Positions 11,976 through 23,900 of a stretch of DNA of 58,515 nt are shown here, one piece after another. The DNA comes from Helochares maculicollis. Taxonomy: Eukaryota; Arthropoda; Insecta; Coleoptera; Hydrophilidae. The notes below the pieces were generated by a model, which saw nothing but the letters and a program-made list of their open reading frames with translations, was not told the DNA's origin and ran no database searches. The translations under genes were made by a program, and so were the position numbers. Location: the NCBI GenBank assembly GCA_033557835.1, contig JAWQRO010000099.1:1-58515 (forward strand), written 5' to 3'. Positions within the stretch are counted from its first letter, which is position 1, and every line of letters starts with the position of its first letter.

Positions 11976-13380
11976 AACTGAACATTAAAAAGTATGTTAC
12001 TGTTAATATTATACATGACTAATGTAATTTAACATGCCTACAAAATTGTCAATTTGATTGAAGCGCTGGATCAAATTCAATAACCGGAAGTACACGTTGA
12101 CTAAATAGTGGTAAGTTTTGATTTCAAGTAAATAACACCGAGCTGAGCTACAGGTTAGATCTTTGCGTCATGTAGTCTACAGGTAGCGGATACAGCAACC
12201 ATAAATTTACATGAAAATGGGAATTCCTTTGTTCGAGTAGCTCTGTTTGATTCATTCTGCAACCTTATTCTCTCACCAGGTCGCACACAGACCGACAAGA
12301 CTCGGATGCAGCTGCAGAAATATGAATAGTTCGGAAAATAACGGACTCGGCTCTGGACAGATCTCCGAACGAAGGAAATTATTTCCTCGTTATCACCGGC
12401 CCATAAATCTCGCGAGAACAGAAAAAAGTCGGTCGCAAATGGAACAAGAATAATTACACCGTTCGGCATAATTTTTGCTAACTCCTTACGTTTGACGGCA
12501 AAAACTAGGCTCCTATTTTTAACATTCAAGTTTTACCGGTAGATTTGGCCGTAAAATTTCCCTATAACGGTTCCTTAAATCGCCAACTGCCGCTTCTGTT
12601 CTATCGCCACTGCCACATACATCTTCAATGTTTCCCCGAAAAATACGTGTCTAAACGCACAAATCTCAGCCACTGTACTTCACCGATCAGGATTACCTAA
12701 GACCCAGCAATTTCTAGTCTATCAAAGTGTATTTGACCTTCATTGATTAAATAGTTTGATGTTGTACAGCTGCTCCGTTAGATTACAAGCCTATTATAAT
12801 TATTAGTAATAAATGAATCATGATATTTTTAAGTATAGGGTTTAGAAATTCTAGCTTGTATTTATTTACGTTTGGGTTTGGTTCGCACCTGTACTAAGAA
12901 TACTTGCATACCCGATAGGTCACAATGTGTCCCCCACGTTCGGTGCGAATCAGCTGCAATCGGCTCTTTTAATTACGTTTATTTAACACGACTTTCTATT
13001 GAGCGCTTCCTCAGGAACCGCTCTCGATCTAATCAATATAATCCACCGGCAGCGGGGTACCCTGGGAACGATCTCCGATGCAAATTAGATTCAAAGTTAA
13101 ATCCACAATCGATCAATTAGCGTCGATATTACAGATCATGACCGCCGACTTTCTTCGAGGGTTCCCATGGTACGACCACGAATTCGGTGGACGAGCCGAA
13201 GACCGCGCGGTTCAATTAAAAAATTCCAACCGCGGACAAAGCATAGAGGAGATGGATGGAAGAGGATGAAGACGAACGGTTGAAATGCAACGAGCGGGCT
13301 GCGACTAGGAAAGGTAAACAACTGCAGAACAGCACTTCCTAGAAAATAAGTGGATCAGAACGTCGACTGGCAAAACTTAC
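11976..13380. other. Non-coding stretch upstream of the array
   Basis: No exon supported. The 124-codon minus-strand frame at 12155-12529 has no recognisable domain and odd composition. From about 12.85 kb the base composition becomes more GC-rich. If the exon at 13381-13459 is real, this is the start of its first intron and a likely place for regulatory sequence. Confidence 0.45.
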
Positions 13381-13459
13381 CGGCTGTGTTGTTTGCTAAA
13401 AGGTAATCCGCCTGGTGAACCAGAAACACGTACAAAACGACACACAGATCACTCCACAT
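13381..13459 (-). CDS. Probable first coding exon of a secreted or membrane protein (signal peptide)
   Basis: From the ATG at 13459 the minus strand encodes a 26-residue start: MWSD, then a hydrophobic stretch (LCVVLYVFLV), then HQADYLLANNTA. The next base is followed by a consensus donor GTAAGT at 13380-13375, in phase 1. A short charged or polar start, a hydrophobic core of about ten residues and a polar end is the shape of a secretory signal peptide. Upstream on the same strand is a region (to about 13.8 kb) with several short upstream ATGs, fitting a 5' UTR. No second exon was found to the left, so the first intron is long and may leave the window. The protein family is unknown. Confidence 0.45.
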
Positions 13460-14530
13460 CACTACATAACATCCATTAACAACTATCTCCACAACAACGA
13501 GCTACATCAAGTCCATGCGATTGTTTCCACTTGTGCTACAAGAGAAAAAGCGGCGGCGACGGTGGCTCGATGAATAAGCCCGCATCGGTGAAGAAGTAAC
13601 CGTGCTGCGCTACAACTTGACATCTACCTCCGGACACTGCTGCGAAAGAACTGTTTCTATTTAGCCCGTGGATTGCTTTGCTTTGCTTGCCTCTCCGGCT
13701 TCGCTTCAACTGTTTGGTTATCGTGGAAGTGCTGAACGAGCAGCGGCGGGAAAAGTAAGACCGTGGAACTATTGAACACTACCTACTGCAGCCGAACCAG
13801 CGTCTACAAGAAGTCAGGGCCGCTCTGATTGTTAGATAATTTATTGAACATTTAAAAGCTGTAAAAGGAGATACGTTAAACCGTATACCTGCGATGGTAC
13901 TTAACTAAAACCATAGTTAATTCGTAGTAAAACCTATAGAATATCCACTAGACTAATCGACCATATAATGAAAGATCATTAGGACTCTTCCATTACAAGT
14001 TAATACGTTTTCTTTTCCTATAAGAACTCTGCGATTTAAATGACACTTCTTCCATAGCACTTAGAGTCCCAATTCTATGAGTTCCTGAAAGAAGAACGTT
14101 TGATTTAAGCTACTTAACGCAAACGACTTTTTAAGGATCTTAGAGTACTTAGCATCAAACGGGAACAAAATTATCTCTTTCATTTGTTTAGAGAGAGGGG
14201 TTCGTTCCTCTTGAACGACATTCATACCTCATATATTTTTTCTGCCCCATATTAAAATTAAATTGTCTAGAGTCTCCACTCAGCATTTCCGTTTATGTAA
14301 ACGTACATATACCTAAAACAACTGGTTTCTAAGTCTATGTTAACGACATCTTGAAATATGTATTAAAGGAAATCATCCTCATTATCAGTTTGCGAATATA
14401 TTGAAGGAAAGGCACAATGAAATGGACACCTCTTAAAAATCATATAATATAATCAACATAATATTTATATTATTATACACAATGGTTTGAAATTCCCTAC
14501 GTAATAAATTGCAGTCATTAACCGAACGCT
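13460..14530. other. Spacer between TBL3 3' end and the signal-peptide exon
   Basis: The part near 13.5-13.8 kb is GC-richer and probably holds the 5' UTR and promoter of the minus-strand exon at 13381-13459. The part at 13.84-14.53 kb is AT-rich and should contain the TBL3 3' UTR. I could not identify a canonical AATAAA for TBL3 there. Confidence 0.4.
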
Positions 14531-17484
14531 TTACACGGCTTTACATTGGGGCTGCATGCAATTAATAGTGTACGTTAGCAAGTTCAAATCTTGCATAAGC
14601 TTCGTCAACCTATTGTAATGCCGCTCCGTATACGGCAAAGCGCTGCTCAACTTATCCGCCCCGAAGCTGCCGCCTTCCAGAAGAATGTTCATCACCAACT
14701 GGGCTGCCTGGCAGTTTTTGCTGTTCATATTCCACTGGACCGCATGTTCCATCAGGCTATGCTTATAATCAGACGACAGACTCTCGATCGTCTCCGCCAA
14801 CGCCGACTTGTCACCGACGCCCTTGATGATCTTGAGACTCTGCAGGGGCTTTCCCAGCTTCAATGCCAGCTTCAGAGCCTTCAGCAGCTGACCGCTGTGC
14901 AAATAGTTGGCCAACTTCTGCTCCTCCCGCATCTCCTCCTCTTCCTTCTTCAGCTTCTCCAACCGCCGCTCTTCCGTCACGTCCTTCCATTTGATCAGAA
15001 GCGAATCCGAGCCGCCGGTAACGAAACCACTTTCGTCCTTCCTAACGGCCAACGCCCAAATACGACCAGAGTGCTCGTCCAAAGTGGTGACGCACTCGGA
15101 ATTCTTTACGTTGAACATTTTAATGAGTCCGTCGGAGCCTGCGCTGATGATCTGCATCCCCCTGGATACAAACTCGACTTTAGGGACGCTGGACTCGTGA
15201 CCTTCGAACGTTTTCAAGCAGTTCAAATCACCAATCGACCACAGTTTGATGGTGCAATCGGCGGACGACGTCATGATGACCTGATCGATCGGAGAGAACC
15301 TGACGCACCAAACGCCCCGCCGGTGCCCCTTCAACACCCCGATCAACCCTAAACTCTCGTTCCATAACTTGACAGACTTATCCTGCGAGCTGGTCGCGAT
15401 TATTTTATCGTTAGGTGATACGGCGACGCAATTGATATCTTTCTCGTGAGCAATTTGCGTGTAGGAGCAGCTTAGGCTCTCGACTCCTTCGTACTTCGAT
15501 GGCAAATCCCAAATTTTGATGCAAGAATCCTGGCTTACGGACACACAAAACGTAGCTTTTTCGTACGGGAAGGCCACAGCAGTTACGTGACCGGTGTGCC
15601 GCCGGCCTACGGCGACGTTAGTAACTTTACCGCCATCCAGCGTCCACAACCTGATCGTATTATCCTTGCTGGACGAAACCATCAAGTTGGGATTGCTGTG
15701 CGACTTGCTCAAAGCCAAAACAATATCGGTGTGGCCCTTCAAGAGCTGGCAATTCATGGTCTCGTTCTCGTACAACTTAATATCGCTCGAGTTGGTGGCG
15801 ACGGCCAGATGCGTATCGTCGTTCCCTATGAAAACTACGTCCAAAATCTCATCAGAGAACCCTACGAATTGCTTCTTGCACTTGAAGCTCTTCAGGCTGT
15901 GCAATATAATGTTGTGATCCACACTTACAACGGCGAACGTTTTCGCTTTGCCGTTTAGTAGTAACTTGGTAACGGCCAAGCCGCCTTCTTCTTTGGCCTT
16001 CTCGATCAGAGATCTCGATTGCACAAACAACTCCCTCGACTTCATCATGTCCCAAACTCGGATCACCCCGTTTTCTCCTGCGATCGCTGCGTAAACCCCT
16101 TCGGGGATCATCTTTAAATTGGGCAACTGGAACGCTTTTGGTAGACAAATGGCGGTTTCGATGCCTTCGTAAACTGGTATCGTTTTCAAAGCGCTGCTTA
16201 CGCCCATCTGCCATAGGAAGATCACCTTATCCCGTCCGGAAGTGACGAAGTGATTGTTGTCGTAGTGGAAACTAAGCGAGGTGACTTTGCTGAAGTGTCC
16301 GTTGTACTCGCAGGCCAACCGGCCTTTTTCTAACTCCCAGGAGAGAATTTTGCCGTCGTCTCCCGAGGCAAAGAGGATCTTTTTCTCGGGTTGGTGTTCG
16401 ACCAAGCTGACGACGCCTTGGCACCCTCTTAAATTCAAAATGCAGGCTTGGTGCGAGAGGTCCCAAATTCGCACCGAGCTGTCCGAGCCGCCACTCGCCA
16501 AGCTGGTTCCCATCAGGACCAGTTTGGCCACAGGGCCCTTGTGGATGTACTTCCACATTTTTTCCAACTCTCCGCTCGAGTTCCATAGTTTCATGAGGCC
16601 ACTCTTGTGCGAGGACACTACCTTTTCGCCATCCGTGGTGAAAGTCTGGAGGAAGTCGGCGTCTTCTGAGTTTTCATCGCCGATCTTTCGTATTACTGTC
16701 CCACTTTCCGTGTCGAAAACTGATATTTCTGATGCAGTTTGGCAGTATAAGAGATTTTCGTGCCACTCTACGTTACCCCCGGTGTAAAATGCGCCATGCT
16801 TGGATTCTACATCGAACCTAGAACGTATGTGATTTAATAATCAGTGTATCTCAGCATTTAAGACATGTTAAAAGTTGAGATTTGAAATCCATATTCTTGA
16901 ACTTTTAAAACGAAAATAGCACATATCGCTAAATAAAGTGATACGAGAAAATACATTTGAAACCACGTTTCTATTGATATACAAATTCATAACCTCACTT
17001 TTACAAATTTCTTTGGAAATAATAAAAATTAGATAGATTTATTATACATACGCTTCTTTTAATGAAGTCATTTTATGTTACCACTTTAAATATTGTAATA
17101 CTGGGTAGTAAATGTGCAATATTCATTAATTGTAGAGATTTGTATAAAAATGCAACTTGAATAGAAATTAAAGGAATCTTGAAATGTTTAATGCTGATCA
17201 TGCGCATGTGAACAAGAAATTTAAAATTAACTGAGTATAGGCAACCAACTTTGCGTATAGGCTAAGCGTGTTTCCAAGTGCATTTTTGATTGGAAAACCA
17301 ATGGAAAAGAGCTGCGGATAGGCAACTACCCATACACGTTTATACATTCATCACAATTATTTAGTCATCTTATTGTAATACTGGAAGCTGTTGGGCAGAA
17401 TAATAAGATTTCCCTCGTTGTGCAATAATCCCGTTAATTGCACGAGTAAAATATTGTTTCCAGTTGCTACCTGTTGAATATCAT
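14531..17484 (-). CDS. Tbl3: TBL3 / Utp13-type WD-repeat protein (small-subunit processome)
   Basis: The main exon (14531-16817) encodes about 761 residues. Many WD repeats (SGRDKVIFLW, SSKDNTIRLW, TSSQDKSVKLW, TSSADCTIKLWSI, SAGSDGLIKMF) form two beta-propellers. They are followed by a charged helical linker (KLKKEEEEMREEQ) and the C-terminal Utp13 domain. Family proteins are nucleolar U3 snoRNP components needed for 18S rRNA processing, and are of similar length (about 770-810 aa). The exon opens at the acceptor before 16817 (tag|g) with FDVESKHGAFYTGG, the usual N-terminal segment. I infer a tiny first coding exon at 17471-17484 (ATG ATA TTC AAC AG, donor GTAGCA), whose phase joins correctly and gives about 766 aa; that exon is uncertain. 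The gene is head to head with l(2)gl. Confidence 0.95.
17471..17484 (-). CDS. Tbl3: Candidate first coding exon of TBL3 (5 codons)
   Basis: On the minus strand ATG at 17484 begins M-I-F-N plus two bases, then the donor GTAGCA. Joining AG to the G at 16817 gives Arg and reads directly into the conserved FDVESKHG. No better start in phase was found in the 1.1 kb between TBL3 and l(2)gl. The shortness makes this a guess supported by phase only. Confidence 0.45.
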
Positions 17485-17995
17485 CAAATTTCAGAAAACG
17501 AAGTTGTCCGACGAGGCTGCGCTCGGTCGATAACAACAAAAGGTAAATCTCCGCCTACTTTTCATATTCCGCCGGTCAGTGACTCAACTACGTGTAATGG
17601 TGTGTTGCGTTCCTCAGCAACGCTCTTTCAATTGTTAATGTTATCAGTGCTTCATTTAGTGTTTCTTTAAAATCCGGACCGAAATCGACAGGTAATTATG
17701 GCGAATTCCCACCCAATAAGCTCCCATCCCACTCAAGTTCGACTCAGAAGGCCTCTAGGGAGAATGCCTTTGGCCGTTGCAGGCGTTGGCCACTAAACCT
17801 GTGCAACAAAGTCGAATGACATATGCCAAAAACACTTGTTTTTCAAAGATATAGGGATTGTTGCGGTTTCCGTCGAGAATAGAAACAAATGATCGCACAT
17901 CGATAAATTTCCGAATCCACTCTCGGCTCCTGCAACCGATTGACTTTTTCATTTGTTTTTTTCTGTTGCAGGGCGCCAATTTAAAAATCGACGAG
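17485..17995. promoter_or_regulatory. Divergent TBL3 / l(2)gl promoter and 5' UTR region
   Basis: The two start codons lie only about 510 bp apart on opposite strands. Initiator-like TCAGT motifs on the plus strand occur near 17575 and 17644. A plus-strand donor CAG|GTAATT at 17692 and an acceptor (ttttttctgttgcag) ending at 17971 suggest a non-coding first exon of l(2)gl that ends at 17691. TSS positions are inferred and no TATA box is evident. Confidence 0.4.
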
Positions 17996-20900
17996 ATGTT
18001 TAAGTTTATAAAGGCTAAAGGGCCGCACACGACGGCAGAACGGCAGAAAATTCAGAAAGAGTTGTTCTCCTACAGAAGGGTGAGTAGAAATTATGCTAAA
18101 TTACAGCACGTATATACCGCTAGCATAGATAAACTGTAATTTGATGTAAATATTTATAAATCCAGCTGCAGACAATACACTAATATAATTTGTATAGTTC
18201 ATTGCAAAACGCGTGGGCTGATCGTGGGGGCTGAGAGCAGCCAGTTTTATGTGTTTCTTATCGGAAATGCTGCTTTATAATTTTAGGATCTTTAAAGTGT
18301 GTTGTATATGAACGCAGTGAAAAAGTCCACCACAATTATTTTAGGGATTAAAATATCAAAAGCTGTTTCGTGATTACGAGCGAGATTGCGTGGTATTTTT
18401 TAAAAGTGCAAACATTAATGCTAGATATATTTTTCATTAGGCTGTGTAAATATTATGTATGATGATAAGGGCCATTATTCATTGTTGAACAATTCGTTAT
18501 CATATCGTTAAATTGAGCAATCTTAGATTTGCTCTGTACCGCTACGGTTATGACTGCAAGACAATTTTGGACTTTGTGTCTTCCATTCTAATTATTGAAC
18601 AGGTCATTCGATTATGACGTTCCAGGTTCAACCGTGCAACCTTATAAAATTTACATTTCATCTTATGCGGTCTGCCAATTTTGTTACTCTAAATAATTAG
18701 GGATGTTTAATTATCATTACAGGACTCTTAAAGTTAACGGAATTCAAATATGATTTTTTAGATGTGAAAAACGGTTTTTTAGCCTTGCATAACTTTCTTG
18801 GGACATATTTATGTGACTTATAAGTATTGATGATTGTTTTGACTGTCCTATTTTTCATTACGTTTTGGATAACACGTTAGCGATTCATACTTTATTCTGT
18901 AATCTTCGATTCTTACTGAAGGTTTTTATTGAAGAAGAACTGTCGTTTTGCTGGCTACTTTTTTTAGACAGAGTTGCTTGTGCTTAAAGAGTTGACATTA
19001 TAACTAGTTTTACCTTGAGAGTGCAATTTCAGTTGCTCCACCATAGCCAACGTCATTAAGGCACTGTTTCGTAGTATATACTTAAAAGTATAAAAGTTAC
19101 GTCTTAAAATTTCGATAATAAAAGGCTTTATACCAAAATGTTTCTTGATGAAGTTTAACTTGACGTTCTTAATTGACGAGCGAAGCTTGAACTGACCGAT
19201 TTCTTAATTAGTTATATTTTAATGTTGGTTTTCGATTGTAGTTCACAAATCTAAAAAATAAAAACAAATCATACTGGGTTGAGAAATCTTCTAAAATATG
19301 CTGTAACTAGTGGAATTAGTATTCATACTTTTGTCAGTTGAGTAGTCATTTCGTATTTGTAAGAAAAATTCAGAGACCAACTTTTGATGGTAATTATTTT
19401 TATTTTTAAATGAAAGACACCATTTTACTTAATGCCTTTTCGTAATCTCTCGAGCAATTTAAAAATGCCAACGTCCCAGAATTTTACAGTTTTCTATGTG
19501 AAAAATTCCTCAAGATGCGTTTTGCAGGCATCCAAAGACACGATTTTTTTCCATTGATGGGACTTATATAAATGTAAATTTGATGGTGCCAGATCAGGTG
19601 AATAGGGCGGGTGAGGTTCTCTGTTTAGAGAAGCATCCAATGAAATTTATACTTTTGAATCGTGGACTCCAATCGAAGTAGACACAAAAGTATGGCACCA
19701 TTCATTCGTTTTTTAACAAATGTTACCGATATGATATATAATAAAAGATCTTAGTTGACTCTCTTAATATCGGAAGATTTCCGAATAATAGAAGCTCAGG
19801 TTGGAGCTTTTAACAGCAGAATGTTTCTGAAAGTTAGAAACTTAGGTTGACGCTCTTAAGAGCGAAATATTTTTAGATGTTAAAGGCTTCAATTGATGCT
19901 TTTAACTAAAGAGCGAAGCTCGAAGCGGCTTCGCCGAAGGCGCAGCTAAGACAGCAGAAGATGAGTTAACTTTCTGTAGATTATAAGCTTAGATTGATGC
20001 TCTTAATAGCGGAATGTTTCTGAACATTAAAAGCTTAAGTTGACGTTCTTGATTGAAGAGCGAAGCTCAAATCGGCTGCGCCAAAGGCGCAGCTTCCATA
20101 ATTTGAATATTATAGAATACAAAGTTTTCGAGGTTAGAAGTTTAGGCCGAAAGCGCAGTTTATTCGTTTTACTAATGTTAGAAGATAAGTTAACTTTTTA
20201 GAGATTAGAAGTTTAAGTTGACGCTCTTAATAGCGAAATATTTCTAGATGTTAAAGGCCTCAATTGACGCTCTTAATTGAAGAGCGAAGCTCGAAGGAGC
20301 TGCGCCGAAGGCGCAGCTTATAATTTTGAAGTTGTTAGAAGATTTTAGTTTACAGTTTTATACTTCTAATAGCACTACATTTAGGTATTAAAAGTCTCAT
20401 TAAGCTTTTAATATCTGGAATTCGTTATTTAAAGTCTTACTAAGTTGCTAATATCCAAAAACTCTGTGTACTTTTGAATCATTGTTTAATTGAATCGTGA
20501 TACAAAATATTTTTAATTAAAAAAGAGAAATTATTATCTAAAAATAGTGAAAGCTATACCTGCAGCGCCCCTGATTCGAACTTCGCTCCCAACTAAGAGC
20601 GCCAACTTAAGATTCTAATATCCAAAAGCATTCCGCTATCAAAAGCGTCATTTCAGCCATTTTCTTATAAATCATAATGGCAAAATTTTGGTACAATTTG
20701 AATCAATGCTGTTGACGATACATTTCTTTTTAATATATTAAAAGATTTGTCGATACATTTAGTAATAGAATATTTCTGGTTGTTAGAAGCTTAGGTTGGC
20801 GACCTTAATTGAAGAGCGAAGCTCGAATCGGCTGCGCCGAAGGCGCGGCTTCCTTATTTTGAAGATTATAGAATACAACGTTTTGGAGGTTAGAAGTTTA

Positions 20901-23900
20901 GGCCGAAGGCGCAGTTTATTTGTTTTACTGTTAGAAGATAAGTTAACTCTTTAGAGATTAGAAATTTATGTTGAGGCTCTTAAGAGTGGAATGTTTTTAT
21001 TACATTCCCGTATTATTCTACGAGGTATAGCAACGGGAGGATTTTGGGGTTATGAAAAAATTCGACATCGAAAATTTGACGGAAATTTAGTATACATTCA
21101 TTATCGTAAAATATTAGATCCGTATCAACTTTTGATGCATGTAGGATTCCCGAGAGTACTTGTTTACCTACATAGTATTGAAATGTTTTCAAGTAAAGTA
21201 GTCTTTAAAATTAAGCTATAGGAGTGAAATTTCGTGCACATCTTTATTATCATAAAAAACTGGCAGATACAACTTTTTAACATGATCGGAGCACCAGAAG
21301 TGCTATTTTTATAATGTTGAAAATTCCAAAAAAATTAACAAAAGTGTTGCAAAAATACTAATCCTGGAAAATATAGCAATAACAAATAGTTCCGTGAAAA
21401 TTTGAAAACCAGAAGTGGGACTTAACCGTCATAAATTGCATTTATTAGTTATGAATTCACATTTTAGTCTTCGCAAAGGGTTTTTACAAAATTTCTAAAT
21501 TATAGATTTGTTAAGAGTATATTTATTTTTAAACACAAAGTATTGTACATTACATAAAGAAATATAAAAATGTTCCGATGATATATATGTACTGAAAAAA
21601 AATTGACGTTAGTGTTAATTGTGAATGTTAAAACTTTTGCTTTTAGTTTTGAAAGTCATGTAAGTGTTTGTAATTTTATTATTATTAATGGTAGGTACTT
21701 TAATATATATACGGGAATGTTGGCGATTTTAATTGAAGAGCGAAGCTTGAAGGCGCAGCTTGTACGTTTTGTAGATGATAGGATATGTTAGTTTTCTGGA
21801 TTAATCATAGTTTAGTGTCGAAATCTGCTGTCGGATCAAAAGAATAAAGAAAGTGAGTGGAGTAACATTTTGTTATGATTTTTGAAACGATTTTAAAGAG
21901 CGACCTTTAATATATTATAACGTCTTGTCGTTTGCAGTTATCAGTTTGATATAACTTGGAAGAGGCATTTTAAATCAAAGCCTGGCTAGGCTGGCTGTAA
22001 GGTTTCTTCTAATGATGAGGTGATACCACAATTCTGATTGTTATAAATTTAGGTAACCAATTTGTAAGTCGCCGTAAAAGAAAATAGATCAAGAGAGTGC
22101 GTCGTACTTTAAGCAATCAATCTAATATCAAAGCAACTCTAAATTGCCTCCGGAAAAACAATCTTCAGCGCTTAATTAACGATCGCCAACCGACCATCGA
22201 GTGGTCATCGCGTAAAGGAATCCATATTTTTTCGTTTAGAGCATACGTATGCGCAAAAACGCTAGTTTCCACGAAGTATCGCCCAGAAATACGTGAGCTG
22301 ATATTCCAATTAGGTACATCTTTGAGTACCTGTTGTCGTGTTTGCAAGAAGTGACTCATTCATTTCGCTCGCTGTGTATATGTTTGGGTTTTTTCTAAAT
22401 CGTAGGTACGACCGTGATTACGACTATAACAGCAATTTCGCTCGGTGTTGATATTTATAATTCCGAAATGCAATCAAGCCAGTTTCTTCACCTCTTTGAA
22501 CTACGGTAGAAAAAGTAGGCCCGAGGATCGAGACATATTTTCACGTTTATATAAAATTCGTCAGTGTTACCAGAGATCAGTACTATTCGGAGTACGTCGA
22601 GCATTCGCAGCCGTGGCGAAATTGATAATCTAACTTTAATAGTCGAATAATGCAGTCATTTCCTCGACGTCTACCTTAAATAATTATCGTGCATACATAT
22701 AATAACCTTCAGGTTAAAAGCAGAGAAACTCATGCATCGCATCTCGTCGTATCGTACCACAACGCGTTTGGATTCCGCTTAAATTAGTTCAATTAGTTAT
22801 TGACCAGACGGCGAAATTAAAATTTCACGTGATCAAATATCTTCAAGTGCTGTGTGCACCTAACCTAGGCGGAATAGCATCGACTGTTGCTCGGTTGAGC
22901 ACTTATTTATGTAAATATTATGAGGTTGTTCCAACCAAATCAGTTTTGCCGTGCGTACTTCTTATAGACCACGGGATGGGCTCTAAATGGTACAATACGC
23001 GAAGAATGTCACTTTCTAGCGGGGATCGAGTATCCAAGCGAGCACCTCTCAAGGCTACTCAAAATCTTAAATCTTAATTTAGACATTACTCGAGATTATG
23101 GTAATCGAACCGATCCGGCCGCGGTGGCCCCCAAGAAAACAGATCCAGCAATTTGGATTCGAGTGTGATATTTCGTTTTGCCAAGAAGGCCGTGCCTACT
23201 GCAACGTCATTATGGTACAACGAATAGAGAAATTACATCTGACAGACAAATCCGAGCTGCTGCCCAACAGAAGGCCGTGGAATTGTTTCATTTTTTTCGC
23301 GTTCATCAAATAAAAGCCTATTAAAAGCGATCTCATTAAGCGACAATAGGAATATTGTAAATATTGCGTGCGAAAACGGGCCCCACAATGAAACAATAAA
23401 GTGGCACTTTCATTTTCTGCAATAAAGCATATAAGCGAAAACAAAGGCGATGCTACATTCCGCTCAGGTGGATAAAACTGAATTTACAGGTCGTACAAAA
23501 GTGACGTCACCTGATTAATAATTAGGTAATAGTATATGGCACGTAAGATTAGATATAACACATGAATTGGCACGCAAACAAAAACCTGCAATTAAGCATT
23601 ACCAACCTCTGCACGTTGGAAAATCGTGCCACGCAAAACGTTGGACGTCCGAAAACTCAAAATCAGTCATTTGTTTATTTGCTATAGATAGATTGTTTAA
23701 TTTTGATAAGATAAAATTCCGCTTACCCCATCTACAACAGTCGTCGTACCTGCTATTGCCACATTCGCTTTTCGTTTTCCCAATCGGACATCTTAAATCA
23801 ACAAAACACGATCAAACATCAGAATTCCGCAAACTAGATCCGGAAGACCAAGCCAACTTTCAGATACGTTCCGCTAGCAACAACGAACGCCAACTAGTAA

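Noticed and set aside
12155..12529. 124-codon minus-strand open frame as a gene
   Set aside because: No domain, no splice structure, and a composition unlike the real exons here.
14591..15352. 253-codon open frame on the plus strand
   Set aside because: It is antisense to the TBL3 exon, whose WD repeats are unmistakable. The open antisense frame results from the codon composition of TBL3. The other long frames at 15.6-16.8 kb are rejected for the same reason.
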